Assembly: GCA_027068435.1 (NCBI GenBank)
Contig: JAMOTA010000029.1
Coordinates: 1-33,670, forward strand
Source: Sulfurovum sp.
GTDB taxonomy: Bacteria; Campylobacterota; Campylobacteria; Campylobacterales; Sulfurovaceae
DNA length: 33,670 bases
Reading direction: 5' to 3'
The notes beneath the pieces are model-generated. The model was not told the origin of the DNA. It did no database searches and saw only the letters and a program-made list of their open reading frames with translations. Below, one piece after another: positions 6,459-14,933 of the stretch (positions are counted from its first letter, which is position 1; each line of letters opens with the position of its first letter). The position numbers and the translations under genes were made by a program.

Positions 6459-8555
6459 TTATACTAAACTAAGTCCTATTTTGCCTTTTTCTTCATCTAT
6501 AGATACTACTTTTATCTCAGGTAAGAACTGGTTAATAGATAGAACTTCTAAGGGATGAGCTATGCGTTTTTGACTCATTTTAGATATATGTATCATGCCA
6601 TCATTTTTAAGTCCTATGTCTATAAAAGCTCCAAAGTCTGCTATGTTTCTTACTACACCAGAGACAATAGAATCAATATGTAGCATCTTAATATCTGTAA
6701 TTCCATCTTTAAATGGTATGGGAGCTAACTCTTCTCTAGGGTCAAAACCAGGCTTTTGTAACTCTTTTATAATATCACGCAGGGTCTCTAACCCTACTTT
6801 TAAATGCTCAGACATACTTCTAATCTCTATGTTTTCTAGCTCTAAACCTTCTAACTCTTTAGCTATTTTATAACTTTCTGGGTGTATCCCTGAGTTATCA
6901 AATATTGATTTACCATTTTTTATACGTACAAAACCAGCTGCTTGTTCATATGCTTTTGCACCTAATCCTTTTACTTTTAAGAGCTGTGATTTTGAATTAA
7001 AATAACCATTTTCTTCTCTATACGTAACGATATTTTGAGCAACTTTTATACCTATCCCTGCGACATAAGAAAGGAGTGAAGCAGAGGCAGAATTTAAGTC
7101 AACCCCTACTCTATTTACTAAATCTTGAGTAACATCTGAGAGTTTTTTCTCTAACATTTTTTGGTCAACATCATGTTGATATTGTCCTATTCCTAAAGAT
7201 TTAGGATCTATCTTAACCAGTGCAGCCATAGGATCATATAGGCGTTGAGCTATAGAGATAGCACCACGTATGGTTACATCTAAATGAGGGTACTCTTGAG
7301 CTGCAATAGCAGAAGCAGAATAGACAGAAGCTCCAGCCTCAGAGACTACTGTATAGAGTAGATTGATAGATTCTTCTTTATTTAGACGTGCAAAAAACTC
7401 TTGCGTCTCTCTTGAAGCAGTTCCATTTCCTATAGCTACTGCTTTGATATGGTATCTATTTACTAGCTGAACTATGGTGTCTCGTGACTTTTCATACTCG
7501 TTTCTAGGGTCAGTAGGATAGATAACTGCATGCTCTAAGTAGTTACCATTTTCATCTATAACTGCTAGTTTACACCCTGTACGAAATGCAGGATCTACAC
7601 CTAAAAGTACATACCTTGTTACAGGAGGTGTCATGAGAAGTTGTGTTAAATTTTTACCAAAAACAGCAATAGCTGTCTTATCTGCTTTCTCTTTAAGTTC
7701 ATCATGAACTTCTCTCTCTATAGAGGGTAAAAGTAGGCGTTTAAGTCCATCTTTATATGCTGCAAAAAGTAATACTTGGGATGAAGAAGCATATTTTGGT
7801 ATTTTATATTTTTTTATATTTTCTTCTATCCTTGCCATATCTAAAGTGATTTTTACTGAAAGTTCTTTCTCTTTAACCCCACGCATAATAGCTAAATAAC
7901 GATGAGAAGGTATGTATGCCACCTTTTCAGCATGGTTAATAAAGTGCGTATATAAGCCTTTTTCGTTAAAACCTTTAGCTTTTTTTATCTCTATATTACC
8001 AAAACGTAACATAGAATTACGGATAGCTTCACGTTCACGAGGTTGATCAGCATAACGCTCTGCTAAGATATCTTGAGCACCTTTGATAGCATCTTCTACA
8101 GTAGTAACATCTCCTTTTATAAAAGATTTTGCCTCTTTTTTAAACTCCTCTAGTGTGAGTTTTGCATTTTGCAATGTGTAAGAGAGAGCTTTTAGCCCTT
8201 TAGCTATAGCTGTAGAGGCACGTGAACTTTTTTTCTCTTTAAAAGGACGGTAGATATCTTCTACTTCTCGTAAGTTTTCTGCTAAAGAGAGGCTTTTTTT
8301 TAAAGTATCTGTTAACACAGCTCTTTGTGAGATAAGCCGACTTACCTCCTCTTTTCTCTCAAGTAGCTTTTTACTACTTAGGTAAATATGTTCAAATTCG
8401 CGTAGTGTTTCATCATCTGCACCACCTGTTAACTCTTTACGATAACGTGCGATAAAAGGAATCGTTGATCCTTCATCTAAAAGGGTTAAAATATTAGATA
8501 TATGTATAGATTGAAGTTTGGTTCTTTGTTTAAGTAGCTCAATTAATGGATTCAT
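6459..8555 (-). CDS. tex: Tex-family RNA-binding transcription accessory protein
   Basis: 698 residues, on the short side for Tex but normal for this lineage as I recall it. Domains in order: the Tex N-terminal helical region with TIPFIARYRKELTGG (about residues 31-45); the YqgF/RNase H-like domain starting near LLGVDPAFRTGCKLAV (residue ~318); tandem helix-hairpin-helix motifs (SLLSYVAGIGIKVAQNIV and LLKVKGLGAKAYEQAAGFV); and a C-terminal S1 domain with NIADFGAFIDIGLKNDG. Tex binds nucleic acid and influences transcript levels. A 10-bp inverted repeat with an internal TATAAT lies directly before the ATG. The DUF6172 gene is 71 nt upstream. Confidence 0.93.
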   Translation of the reverse strand: MNPLIELLKQRTKLQSIHISNILTLLDEGSTIPFIARYRKELTGGADDETLREFEHIYLSSKKLLERKEEVSRLISQRAVLTDTLKKSLSLAENLREVEDIYRPFKEKKSSRASTAIAKGLKALSYTLQNAKLTLEEFKKEAKSFIKGDVTTVEDAIKGAQDILAERYADQPREREAIRNSMLRFGNIEIKKAKGFNEKGLYTHFINHAEKVAYIPSHRYLAIMRGVKEKELSVKITLDMARIEENIKKYKIPKYASSSQVLLFAAYKDGLKRLLLPSIEREVHDELKEKADKTAIAVFGKNLTQLLMTPPVTRYVLLGVDPAFRTGCKLAVIDENGNYLEHAVIYPTDPRNEYEKSRDTIVQLVNRYHIKAVAIGNGTASRETQEFFARLNKEESINLLYTVVSEAGASVYSASAIAAQEYPHLDVTIRGAISIAQRLYDPMAALVKIDPKSLGIGQYQHDVDQKMLEKKLSDVTQDLVNRVGVDLNSASASLLSYVAGIGIKVAQNIVTYREENGYFNSKSQLLKVKGLGAKAYEQAAGFVRIKNGKSIFDNSGIHPESYKIAKELEGLELENIEIRSMSEHLKVGLETLRDIIKELQKPGFDPREELAPIPFKDGITDIKMLHIDSIVSGVVRNIADFGAFIDIGLKNDGMIHISKMSQKRIAHPLEVLSINQFLPEIKVVSIDEEKGKIGLSLV

Positions 8556-8593
8556 TTGTTTCTCTTTATATGGAGTATATTATAGAGAAACAA
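8556..8593 (-). promoter_or_regulatory. 10-bp inverted repeat flanking a -10 box upstream of tex
   Basis: TTGTTTCTCT (8556-8565) and AGAGAAACAA (8584-8593) are exact inverted repeats abutting the tex ATG. The 18-bp spacer holds TATAAT on the minus strand (8579-8584, overlapping one arm by a base). It could be an operator across the promoter or, in read-through transcripts, a stem hiding the ribosome binding site. Confidence 0.45.
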
Positions 8594-8611
8594 TTATAGC
8601 TTTTATTACAT

Positions 8612-8637
8612 AAGAGGTATTTAACTTTATACCTCTT
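8612..8637 (-). terminator. Hairpin at the end of the DUF6172 gene
   Basis: Perfect 9-bp stem AAGAGGTAT/ATACCTCTT with an 8-nt loop. It begins in the last codons of the DUF6172 gene and its stop falls at the loop. There is no real T-tract after it, so it may attenuate or stabilise rather than fully terminate before tex. Confidence 0.4.
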
Positions 8638-8944
8638 CTTCTGCCTCTTCAGGACTCTCTTTTAGAGGTTTATCTACAGCTTTAGCCATAACTTCTACAT
8701 AACACTCTGTAGTACCTGTTGCTTTAACTTCATCTAGTGCTTTTATCAGTGCTTCATACTCTACTACTTTTGCATCATCTGCTGTAGCACCTATTTTGCA
8801 GTCAAAGTCCCAGTACATTGTAGCTTTATTTGGAAGATTTTTCTTCTTCTCACGCTTTACGTATTTTCTAATATCATTTTTTACGGCTTCTAATACACGA
8901 TCTTCATGTTTTTTTTCATCTGTGAGTTTAAATATCTTTTTCAT
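8627..8944 (-). CDS. DUF6172-like small protein
   Basis: 105 residues, highly charged. The pattern [12 protein letters not shown], a basic helix VKREKKKNLP, then YWDFDCKIG matches what I recall of DUF6172 proteins, which have no known function. The C-terminus is acidic (SPEEAEEEV). Its ATG overlaps the helicase stop by one base (TAATG), so it is translationally coupled to the DEAD-box helicase and may act in RNA metabolism with it. Neither a signal peptide nor membrane segments are present. Confidence 0.6.
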   Translation of the reverse strand: MKKIFKLTDEKKHEDRVLEAVKNDIRKYVKREKKKNLPNKATMYWDFDCKIGATADDAKVVEYEALIKALDEVKATGTTECYVEVMAKAVDKPLKESPEEAEEEV

Positions 8945-10344
8945 TACTTGTTCCTTTTATTATAGTTGTCATTGTCTCTTTTTTCAAGCTTGTTTAACTT
9001 TTCTTGAATTTTGCTACCTATTTGAGCTGCAGCTCTGTTTTCTGGTTTTTTACTTCTATTAGTTTGTGTTTTTTCACTTTTAGTAGAGTCATTTTTATTT
9101 TTGTCATTTCGGCTACGACTGTTTCGTGATCTGTTACGAGAGTTGTTGCCTGCTCCACGTTTTTGTCCTCCACCTCTACCATTTTGTATAGGCTCTGCTT
9201 GTATGCTAGGGTCTGGAGTAAACGCTTCAAGGTGAACTTTTTTAATCTCAGCTTTGATAAATTTCTCTATATCAAAAAGTAATTTATGCTCATCTACACA
9301 GACTAAAGAGACAGCTTCACCACTCATACCTGCACGACCTGTTCTACCAATACGGTGTACATAATCTTCAGGAACATTTGGAAGTTCATAGTTTACTACA
9401 TGAGGTAGTTGGTCTATGTCTATCCCACGTGCAGCGATGTCTGTAGCTACTAGTACACGTATCTCATTTGCTTTAAATGAAGCTAGAGCTTTGGTTCTAG
9501 CACCTTGACTCTTGTTACCATGTATCGCAGCAGCGGTGATACCATAGTCAATAAGCTGTTTAGTAAGTTTATTAGCACCATGTTTTGTTCGTGTAAAGAC
9601 TAAAACTTGTCTCCAATCATTTGTCTTTATAAGCTGAGAGAGTAACTCTCTTTTACGACTTTTATCTACATAATGAACCACTTGGCTTATCTGCTCTGCT
9701 GTTGTGTTTTGACGTGCCACTTCTATCAGTACAGGTGAGATAAGTAAGCCAGAAGCTAATTTTTTGATGTCATTTGAAAATGTTGCAGAAAAGAGTAGAG
9801 TTTGTCTCTTTTTAGGCATGAGTTTCATTAGCTTTTTAATATCATGAATGAAACCCATATCTAGCATTCTATCTGCTTCATCAAGTACTAAACATTCAAG
9901 TGCTGAAAAGTCTATGCCTTTTTGACTTGCTATATCTAAAAGCCTACCTGGTGTGGCTATAACTATATCTACACCTTTACGAAGTGTTGCTAGTTGTGGA
10001 TTGACCCCAACCCCACCAAAAATAACAGTAGATGAGTACTGCATGTATTTACCATAAGTCTTAATACTCTCTGCAACTTGTGCAGCTAGTTCACGTGTAG
10101 GTGTAAGTACTAAAACACGAATCTGTTTTTTTTGCATTTTAGGATGTGTTTGCGTGAGTCTTTCAAGTAAAGGGAGGGTGAATCCTGCTGTTTTACCTGT
10201 TCCTGTTTGTGCAGCTGCAAGTACATCTTTCCCCTCTATAACAGTAGGAATAGCTTGTAGCTGAATGGGTGTTGGAGTATTATACCCTTGATCTTTGATA
10301 GCTTTTAAGAGAGGTTCTGATAACCCCAAGTTTGAAAATGACAT
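8944..10344 (-). CDS. rhlE: DEAD-box ATP-dependent RNA helicase (RhlE-like)
   Basis: 466 residues. The helicase core has all motifs: Q motif GYNTPTPIQ (residues 20-28), AQTGTGKT (45-52), [29 protein letters not shown] and HRIGRTGR. From about residue 385 a low-complexity tail rich in Arg, Gly, Asn and Lys ([20 protein letters not shown]) gives extra RNA binding, as in RhlE proteins. Such helicases remodel rRNA precursors and mRNA. The helicase type is certain; RhlE rather than another subgroup is inferred from the short core and basic tail. A leader of about 110 nt precedes it if the TATAAT at 10462-10467 is used. Confidence 0.9.
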   Translation of the reverse strand: MSFSNLGLSEPLLKAIKDQGYNTPTPIQLQAIPTVIEGKDVLAAAQTGTGKTAGFTLPLLERLTQTHPKMQKKQIRVLVLTPTRELAAQVAESIKTYGKYMQYSSTVIFGGVGVNPQLATLRKGVDIVIATPGRLLDIASQKGIDFSALECLVLDEADRMLDMGFIHDIKKLMKLMPKKRQTLLFSATFSNDIKKLASGLLISPVLIEVARQNTTAEQISQVVHYVDKSRKRELLSQLIKTNDWRQVLVFTRTKHGANKLTKQLIDYGITAAAIHGNKSQGARTKALASFKANEIRVLVATDIAARGIDIDQLPHVVNYELPNVPEDYVHRIGRTGRAGMSGEAVSLVCVDEHKLLFDIEKFIKAEIKKVHLEAFTPDPSIQAEPIQNGRGGGQKRGAGNNSRNRSRNSRSRNDKNKNDSTKSEKTQTNRSKKPENRAAAQIGSKIQEKLNKLEKRDNDNYNKRNK

Positions 10345-10366
10345 ATATATGTACCCTTGTTTATTG

Positions 10367-10399
10367 AGCCTACATTTACTTGAAAGTCGGTTTTAGGCT
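10367..10399 (-). promoter_or_regulatory. Leader hairpin upstream of the helicase gene
   Basis: AGCCTA/TAGGCT pair around a 21-nt loop in the presumed 5' leader. Leaders of DEAD-box helicase genes are often regulatory, but this stem is short and could be chance. Confidence 0.25.
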
Positions 10400-10461
10400 G
10401 TGTTAATATTTGATATTTGAAGAATAAAAGAGTTAACCGATGACACTTAAATTAGTATGCT

Positions 10462-10467
10462 ATTATA
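10462..10467 (-). promoter_or_regulatory. Probable -10 box of the helicase operon
   Basis: TATAAT on the minus strand in the context GCTATAATAGC. A GTGACA at about 19-bp spacing could serve as a -35. Confidence 0.45.
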
Positions 10468-10489
10468 GCGTAATTATTGAGAAGTATGT

Positions 10490-10515
10490 CACGCTTAAAA
10501 ATATTTTTAAGCGTG
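10490..10515. terminator. Perfect 26-bp palindrome after ppaC
   Basis: CACGCTTAAAAAT is followed directly by its exact reverse complement. It lies 14 bp beyond the ppaC stop and 23 bp upstream of the helicase -10 box. RNA from ppaC would fold into a long stem, but no T-tract follows, so a protein-binding site is also possible. Confidence 0.45.
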
Positions 10516-10529
10516 CTTGCTGTTGTAGA

Positions 10530-11450
10530 TTAAAATTGCTTTTCTAAAAAAGGAATAATTTGCTTTTTACGGCTCATAACACCGTTTAACCAAACTTCTG
10601 CATTTTCATCTAGTTTTACATTAAAAGCATTTTCTATTTTTAGGGTTTCATCACTTAAGACAAGTAGTTGAGAACCCTCTTTCATAATATCTGTAAGAAG
10701 AAGTAAAACAGTATGTCTTCCTTCTTCCTCTTTTATATTTTTCATTTCTGCTTTTAATGTCTCTTTCATTGTGTCAAATACAGAGAGATCAACAACCTCT
10801 AGTTGCCCTACTCCAATAGTATTGTCACCCATTTTAAAGTCTTTAAAATCTCTTAAAACTAACTCTCTTGGAGTAGCAGAAAGTACATCAGATTTTACTA
10901 TAAACATCTCCATACCTAACGCTTTGTAGTCCTCTATCTCAGCTATCTCTGCTAACTCTTTACACGCTTTAGTATCTTCTTTAGTACAAGTTGGTGATTT
11001 AAAAATAACCGTATCACTTAAAATAGCACAAAGCATCATACCTGCAAGGGCTTTAGGAATCTCTATCTCATGGTAATCAAACATCTGTTTAACGATAGTG
11101 TTAGAACATCCTACAGGTCTTATCCAACACTCTAATGGTGCAGAAGTGGTTATGTCTCCTAATTTATGATGATCTACTATTCCTAAAATATTTGCTTCTT
11201 TAATATCTTTAGGACTCTGTGCAAGGTCTGAAAAGTCAATAAGATATACATCTTCACCTGCTACTTTGGTTTTAAGTTCAGGTGCAGTGTAGTCAAACTT
11301 TTCTAAGATAAATGCTGTTTCAGGGTTGATGTCACCTTGACGTGTTGCAATCGTATCTTCTCCTAACTGATTTTTAAGGTATGAGAGTGATAAAGCACCC
11401 ACAATAGAGTCTGAGTCTGGAGTAGTATGTCCAAATATATATGTTGCCAT
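10530..11450 (-). CDS. ppaC: Manganese-dependent inorganic pyrophosphatase
   Basis: 306 residues of the DHH-family (family II) pyrophosphatase, which hydrolyses PPi to phosphate in the cytoplasm. Metal ligands are visible: GHTTPDSDS gives His8, Asp12 and Asp14; LIDFSD gives Asp72; the DHH motif is at 93-95 (VDHHKLGD); and CAILSDTV gives Asp146. The DHHA2 C-terminal domain ends with SRKKQIIP, whose Arg-Lys-Lys contacts pyrophosphate. An AGGA site precedes the ATG. It stands apart from the bioV operon upstream (75-bp gap). Confidence 0.93.
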   Translation of the reverse strand: MATYIFGHTTPDSDSIVGALSLSYLKNQLGEDTIATRQGDINPETAFILEKFDYTAPELKTKVAGEDVYLIDFSDLAQSPKDIKEANILGIVDHHKLGDITTSAPLECWIRPVGCSNTIVKQMFDYHEIEIPKALAGMMLCAILSDTVIFKSPTCTKEDTKACKELAEIAEIEDYKALGMEMFIVKSDVLSATPRELVLRDFKDFKMGDNTIGVGQLEVVDLSVFDTMKETLKAEMKNIKEEEGRHTVLLLLTDIMKEGSQLLVLSDETLKIENAFNVKLDENAEVWLNGVMSRKKQIIPFLEKQF

Positions 11451-11525
11451 AGTGTTATCCTGTATCTTTTTTGTGTATTATAGCTTATTAGTTTTATGAC
11501 TGCTTTATGGCGTTAAAAGAGTATC

Positions 11526-12038
11526 TTATTTATGTAGTAGATGTCCTACACCCTTAATATAATAGGTTGTAGCTAAAGGTGAGAAAAATGTATAAGCTTC
11601 TTCTATGTCTATAATCTTATCTTCACTTCCTAAAAATACTTCTATAGTGGTACCTCTGTTTAATACTTCTTGGATTTTATCTTTGTCCCATTGATAGCTT
11701 AAAAGAGAGTTTAGTTCCTCTTTATCTCCTACTTTTAAGTAAGAAGATAAGTTTATGTTTGAGGGGTGGGTAACATTGCTAAGAAACTGTTCAATATACG
11801 CTTCTTTTCCTGCTTCAAAATAGTGTAGTTGGGTACGTGTAAAACTTGGTTTTTGTGTCTGAAAAAAAGCAGGAGAGAGAAGAATAAGTCTATCTACACG
11901 CTCAGTTGCATGGTAAACATACTCAAAAGCTTGTTGTGCTCCATAACTAAAACCAGAGACACAAAGTGTACTTTTTATGAGGTAGTCACTAAATAATGAC
12001 TCCTCATCATGAAGAGAGAATCCATTAAAGTAATGCAT
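11526..12038 (-). CDS. bioV: BioV-type pimeloyl-ACP methyl ester esterase
   Basis: 170 residues, a compact alpha/beta-hydrolase. The nucleophile elbow GFSYGAQQAFEY holds the catalytic Ser, GSEDKIID the Asp, and KGVGHLLHK the His near the C-terminus. The opening [13 protein letters not shown] and short length match BioV of Helicobacter and relatives, which frees pimeloyl-ACP from its methyl ester for biotin synthesis. The start overlaps the stop of the ftsH-like gene by one base (TAATG), making it the last gene of the long operon. No other biotin gene is present in the window. A different serine esterase role is possible but less likely. Confidence 0.8.
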   Translation of the reverse strand: MHYFNGFSLHDEESLFSDYLIKSTLCVSGFSYGAQQAFEYVYHATERVDRLILLSPAFFQTQKPSFTRTQLHYFEAGKEAYIEQFLSNVTHPSNINLSSYLKVGDKEELNSLLSYQWDKDKIQEVLNRGTTIEVFLGSEDKIIDIEEAYTFFSPLATTYYIKGVGHLLHK

Positions 12039-13711
12039 TAGAATATCTTTCTTAAAATATCTCTACACTCTTCAGCCGCTATATTTTCATGTTCTAAAAG
12101 GTGAACCGATACTTCATTGACAGCTTGTTTAAGTGTTTCTAATAGTGAATTTATCTCACTTACTGCATCTATTAACAGCTCTTCCTCTTGTAGTGTAGTT
12201 GCTCTAAAATCTTGACTCATTGCATACTCATAGACTACCTTGTGTGCTAACTCTTTAGCCATTAAAATATCTTTACTTGCATTACTAAACTGTTCGTTAT
12301 AGCGTATTTGTGTGGCTATACTACCTGCTAAATAGACTTTTATTCTATTGAGTAATTTAGAGCGAGAAACAATCTCATGCTCTTGTAAAGTAAGTCTTGT
12401 CGTTACTATGCCTATCTTTTCAAACTCTATATCTAGCCATGTAGCAATAATAGCTTTAGCCCCTTGATACACAGCTTGTATCTCTCGTTCTTCTTGTGTA
12501 AATGAGAGTATTTTACGTTTACCTGAGAGAACTTTCTCTTTTACTGCTTCAAAGTCTGATGTCTCTACTTTATTTCGTCCATCTCTCATTGCAAAAATAG
12601 CAGCTTCATTGGTGAGGGTATCAAGTGCTGCGGAGTTAAACCCAACAGTCATTTGTGCTACTTTTTTAACATCAACATAGTGTGATTTTTGTGCTAAGTA
12701 GAGTTCTAAAGTTTTTTCTCTGTCTTCTAAGTCAGGTAGAGAGATATGAATACGTCTATCAAAACGCCCTGCTCTAAGGAGTGCATCATCTAACATCTCT
12801 ACTTTATTAGTAGCACCTATAACTATGACTCCAGAACTCTCTTCAAATCCATCCATCTCGGTAAGTAGTTGGTTGAGTGTAGCTTCACGTTCATCGTTTC
12901 TAAACTCCCCACGGCTTTTACCTACTGCATCTATCTCATCTATAAAGATAATACTTGGAGCCATCTGTTTAGCTTTTTTAAAAAGTTCAGAAACCCTTTT
13001 TGCACCCATACCTACATAGATATGTACAAATGAAGCACCACTTTGGTAGAAAAATGGAACATTCGCTTCCCCCGCAACTGCTTTAGAGATGAGTGTTTTA
13101 CCCACACCTGGAGGTCCTATAAGTAAGACACCCTTAGGTAGGCGTATATCAAGATTATGGTATTTTTGAGGTTCTCTAAGAAAATCAATAATCTCTTCAA
13201 GCTCCTCTTTCACATCTTTAATCCCTGCAACATCTTTAAAAGTAACCGATGAAGTAAGTGCTTCTATGGATTCATCGACTGTTGTTTCAGCTACTTTTGA
13301 TGCTCTTATGCTTTGTAGTTGTTGTAGCCTACTCTGTTTCATAAATCTAAACAAAAAAGCAAATGCACCTATAAGAATAAGCAAAGAGAGAATATCAAAA
13401 ATATACCCATGCTCTTCTCTTACTTCTACAGGATATTTGCTAAAAAAAGCTTTTTTATTGATAGCTTCTTTGTAAATCTTATAATTCTCTTTATCTGTTT
13501 TAAGATAAATATACTCCCCATCTAAGATAACTTTTTCTATTTTGTTTTGACTATAAAGGAGATTGGCTTGTTTATGACCAATGAGTTTGGTATGATTTCT
13601 TAGCATACTAAAAGAGAGAAGAATTGTAAAAATTAATATCAATCCTATAATAATTTTAATATTTTTACTTTTCCATAGCTGAGTATTAAAGTTTAGCTTT
13701 GTTGTTATCAT
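12038..13711 (-). CDS. FtsH-like membrane AAA ATPase lacking the protease motif
   Basis: 557 residues laid out like FtsH: two transmembrane segments (about 19-36 and 104-123) around a periplasmic loop, then an AAA module with Walker A GPPGVGKT (199-206), pore loop IYVGMG (231-236), Walker B IIFIDEID (254-261) and second-region-of-homology RAGRFDRR (313-320). Where FtsH has HEAGH, this protein has YQGAK (415-419), so both zinc-binding His and the catalytic Glu are gone. The distal zinc-ligand Asp seems kept (SKDI, Asp481). It is therefore probably an unfoldase or chaperone, not a protease. A strong GGAGG site precedes the ATG, which overlaps mtaB by 26 bp. I recall a similar second FtsH in H. 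pylori next to a miaB-like gene. Confidence 0.88.
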   Translation of the reverse strand: MITTKLNFNTQLWKSKNIKIIIGLILIFTILLSFSMLRNHTKLIGHKQANLLYSQNKIEKVILDGEYIYLKTDKENYKIYKEAINKKAFFSKYPVEVREEHGYIFDILSLLILIGAFAFLFRFMKQSRLQQLQSIRASKVAETTVDESIEALTSSVTFKDVAGIKDVKEELEEIIDFLREPQKYHNLDIRLPKGVLLIGPPGVGKTLISKAVAGEANVPFFYQSGASFVHIYVGMGAKRVSELFKKAKQMAPSIIFIDEIDAVGKSRGEFRNDEREATLNQLLTEMDGFEESSGVIVIGATNKVEMLDDALLRAGRFDRRIHISLPDLEDREKTLELYLAQKSHYVDVKKVAQMTVGFNSAALDTLTNEAAIFAMRDGRNKVETSDFEAVKEKVLSGKRKILSFTQEEREIQAVYQGAKAIIATWLDIEFEKIGIVTTRLTLQEHEIVSRSKLLNRIKVYLAGSIATQIRYNEQFSNASKDILMAKELAHKVVYEYAMSQDFRATTLQEEELLIDAVSEINSLLETLKQAVNEVSVHLLEHENIAAEECRDILRKIF

Positions 13712-14933
13712 CTGTTACCTCCAAGTTATTTAATAAAACCCAATTTGAACTAAGATCCTCTTGGCTTTTAACTTCTACTTTATTAAAATATTGGTCAAAT
13801 CCATAATAGGTATTATCTTTACCATTTTCTAAAAGTACTTCAAGATTTTTATTGTATTTACGTCTAAAAGCAAAGTTTTTAGCTTTTATTATCTCTGTAA
13901 TTTCACGGTGACGCTCTTTTGCAATGTTTCCTCTTACTTCTGGTTTCATTGTAGCAGAGACAGTATTGTCACGTTTAGAGTAAGAAAAAGCGTGTAGATG
14001 TGTAAGTGGTAGCTCTTTTACCCTCTCCATCGCCTCTTTCCACTCCTGCTCACCCTCTCCTGGGTGTCCTACTATATAGTCCGTACCTAAAGCATATCCT
14101 TTAGAAGCTATTTTATGAAAGAGTTCAAAGTCTGTTTTGTAGGTATTACGTCTATTCATAAGTTCAAGCATTTTATCACTTGTGTGTTGAAGTGCAATAT
14201 GAAGATGTTTAGCCATCCAAGGCTCATTAAGAAGTTCCATAAACTCATCATCTATCTGTATAGGTTCTAAGCTTCCTATCCTAATACGTCTTACTCCACG
14301 AATTTGACTCATTTTTTTAAGAAGCTTTGCCATAGATGTTTGATGGTCTTGTCCATAGCTTCCTACATTGGTACCTGTCAAAATAAACTCTCCAAAACCG
14401 TTAGCTGCAAGTTTTCTTACTTGCTCTAAAATAGTCTCTTCTTTATGTGAACGTGCATCTCCACGTACTGCAGGAATGATGCAATAAGAACATCTAAAAT
14501 TACACCCCTCTTGTATCTTAATAAAAGCTCTACTTTTACCTATAAAATCTTCAACTATAGTAGAGTCAATATGCTTTAAATCCCCTATCTGATAAAAAGG
14601 TGTTTCTAATTTAAGTATCTCATTGATTTTCTCTTTTTCAGAGTGTCCCATTACACCAAAAACTTTTTTATCTTCAAAAAGACCTTCGCCTTTAGAGTGG
14701 GAACCACACCCTGCCAAGATAACTTTTGCTTCTGGGTTTTTACGTTTCATAGAAGAGATATAGTTACGAACAGACGAGTCTGCACCGTTGGTAACTGTAC
14801 ATGAATTTACCACAATAATATCTGAACTATTTTCATCATGGCTCAACTCAAACTCACGTAGTTTGCTCATCATCACTTGAGTATCAAACTGGTTAGTTCT
14901 ACACCCAAAGGTTTTAAAATAAACCTTTTTCAT
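13686..14933 (-). CDS. mtaB: tRNA t6A37 methylthiotransferase (MiaB-like)
   Basis: 415 residues. It adds a methylthio group to t6A at position 37 of tRNAs. The N-terminal UPF0004 domain has the Cys trio Cys11 (FGCRTNQFD), Cys45 (NSCTVTN) and Cys76 (AGCGSH), which bind the auxiliary [4Fe-4S] cluster. The radical-SAM motif EGCNFRCSYCIIP (Cys144, 148, 151) follows. RTNQFD rather than NxxDS at the start and the overall length favour MtaB over MiaB or RimO. The ATG directly follows the mscS stop; the 3' end overlaps the ftsH-like gene by 26 bp. Confidence 0.88.
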   Translation of the reverse strand: MKKVYFKTFGCRTNQFDTQVMMSKLREFELSHDENSSDIIVVNSCTVTNGADSSVRNYISSMKRKNPEAKVILAGCGSHSKGEGLFEDKKVFGVMGHSEKEKINEILKLETPFYQIGDLKHIDSTIVEDFIGKSRAFIKIQEGCNFRCSYCIIPAVRGDARSHKEETILEQVRKLAANGFGEFILTGTNVGSYGQDHQTSMAKLLKKMSQIRGVRRIRIGSLEPIQIDDEFMELLNEPWMAKHLHIALQHTSDKMLELMNRRNTYKTDFELFHKIASKGYALGTDYIVGHPGEGEQEWKEAMERVKELPLTHLHAFSYSKRDNTVSATMKPEVRGNIAKERHREITEIIKAKNFAFRRKYNKNLEVLLENGKDNTYYGFDQYFNKVEVKSQEDLSSNWVLLNNLEVTDDNNKAKL

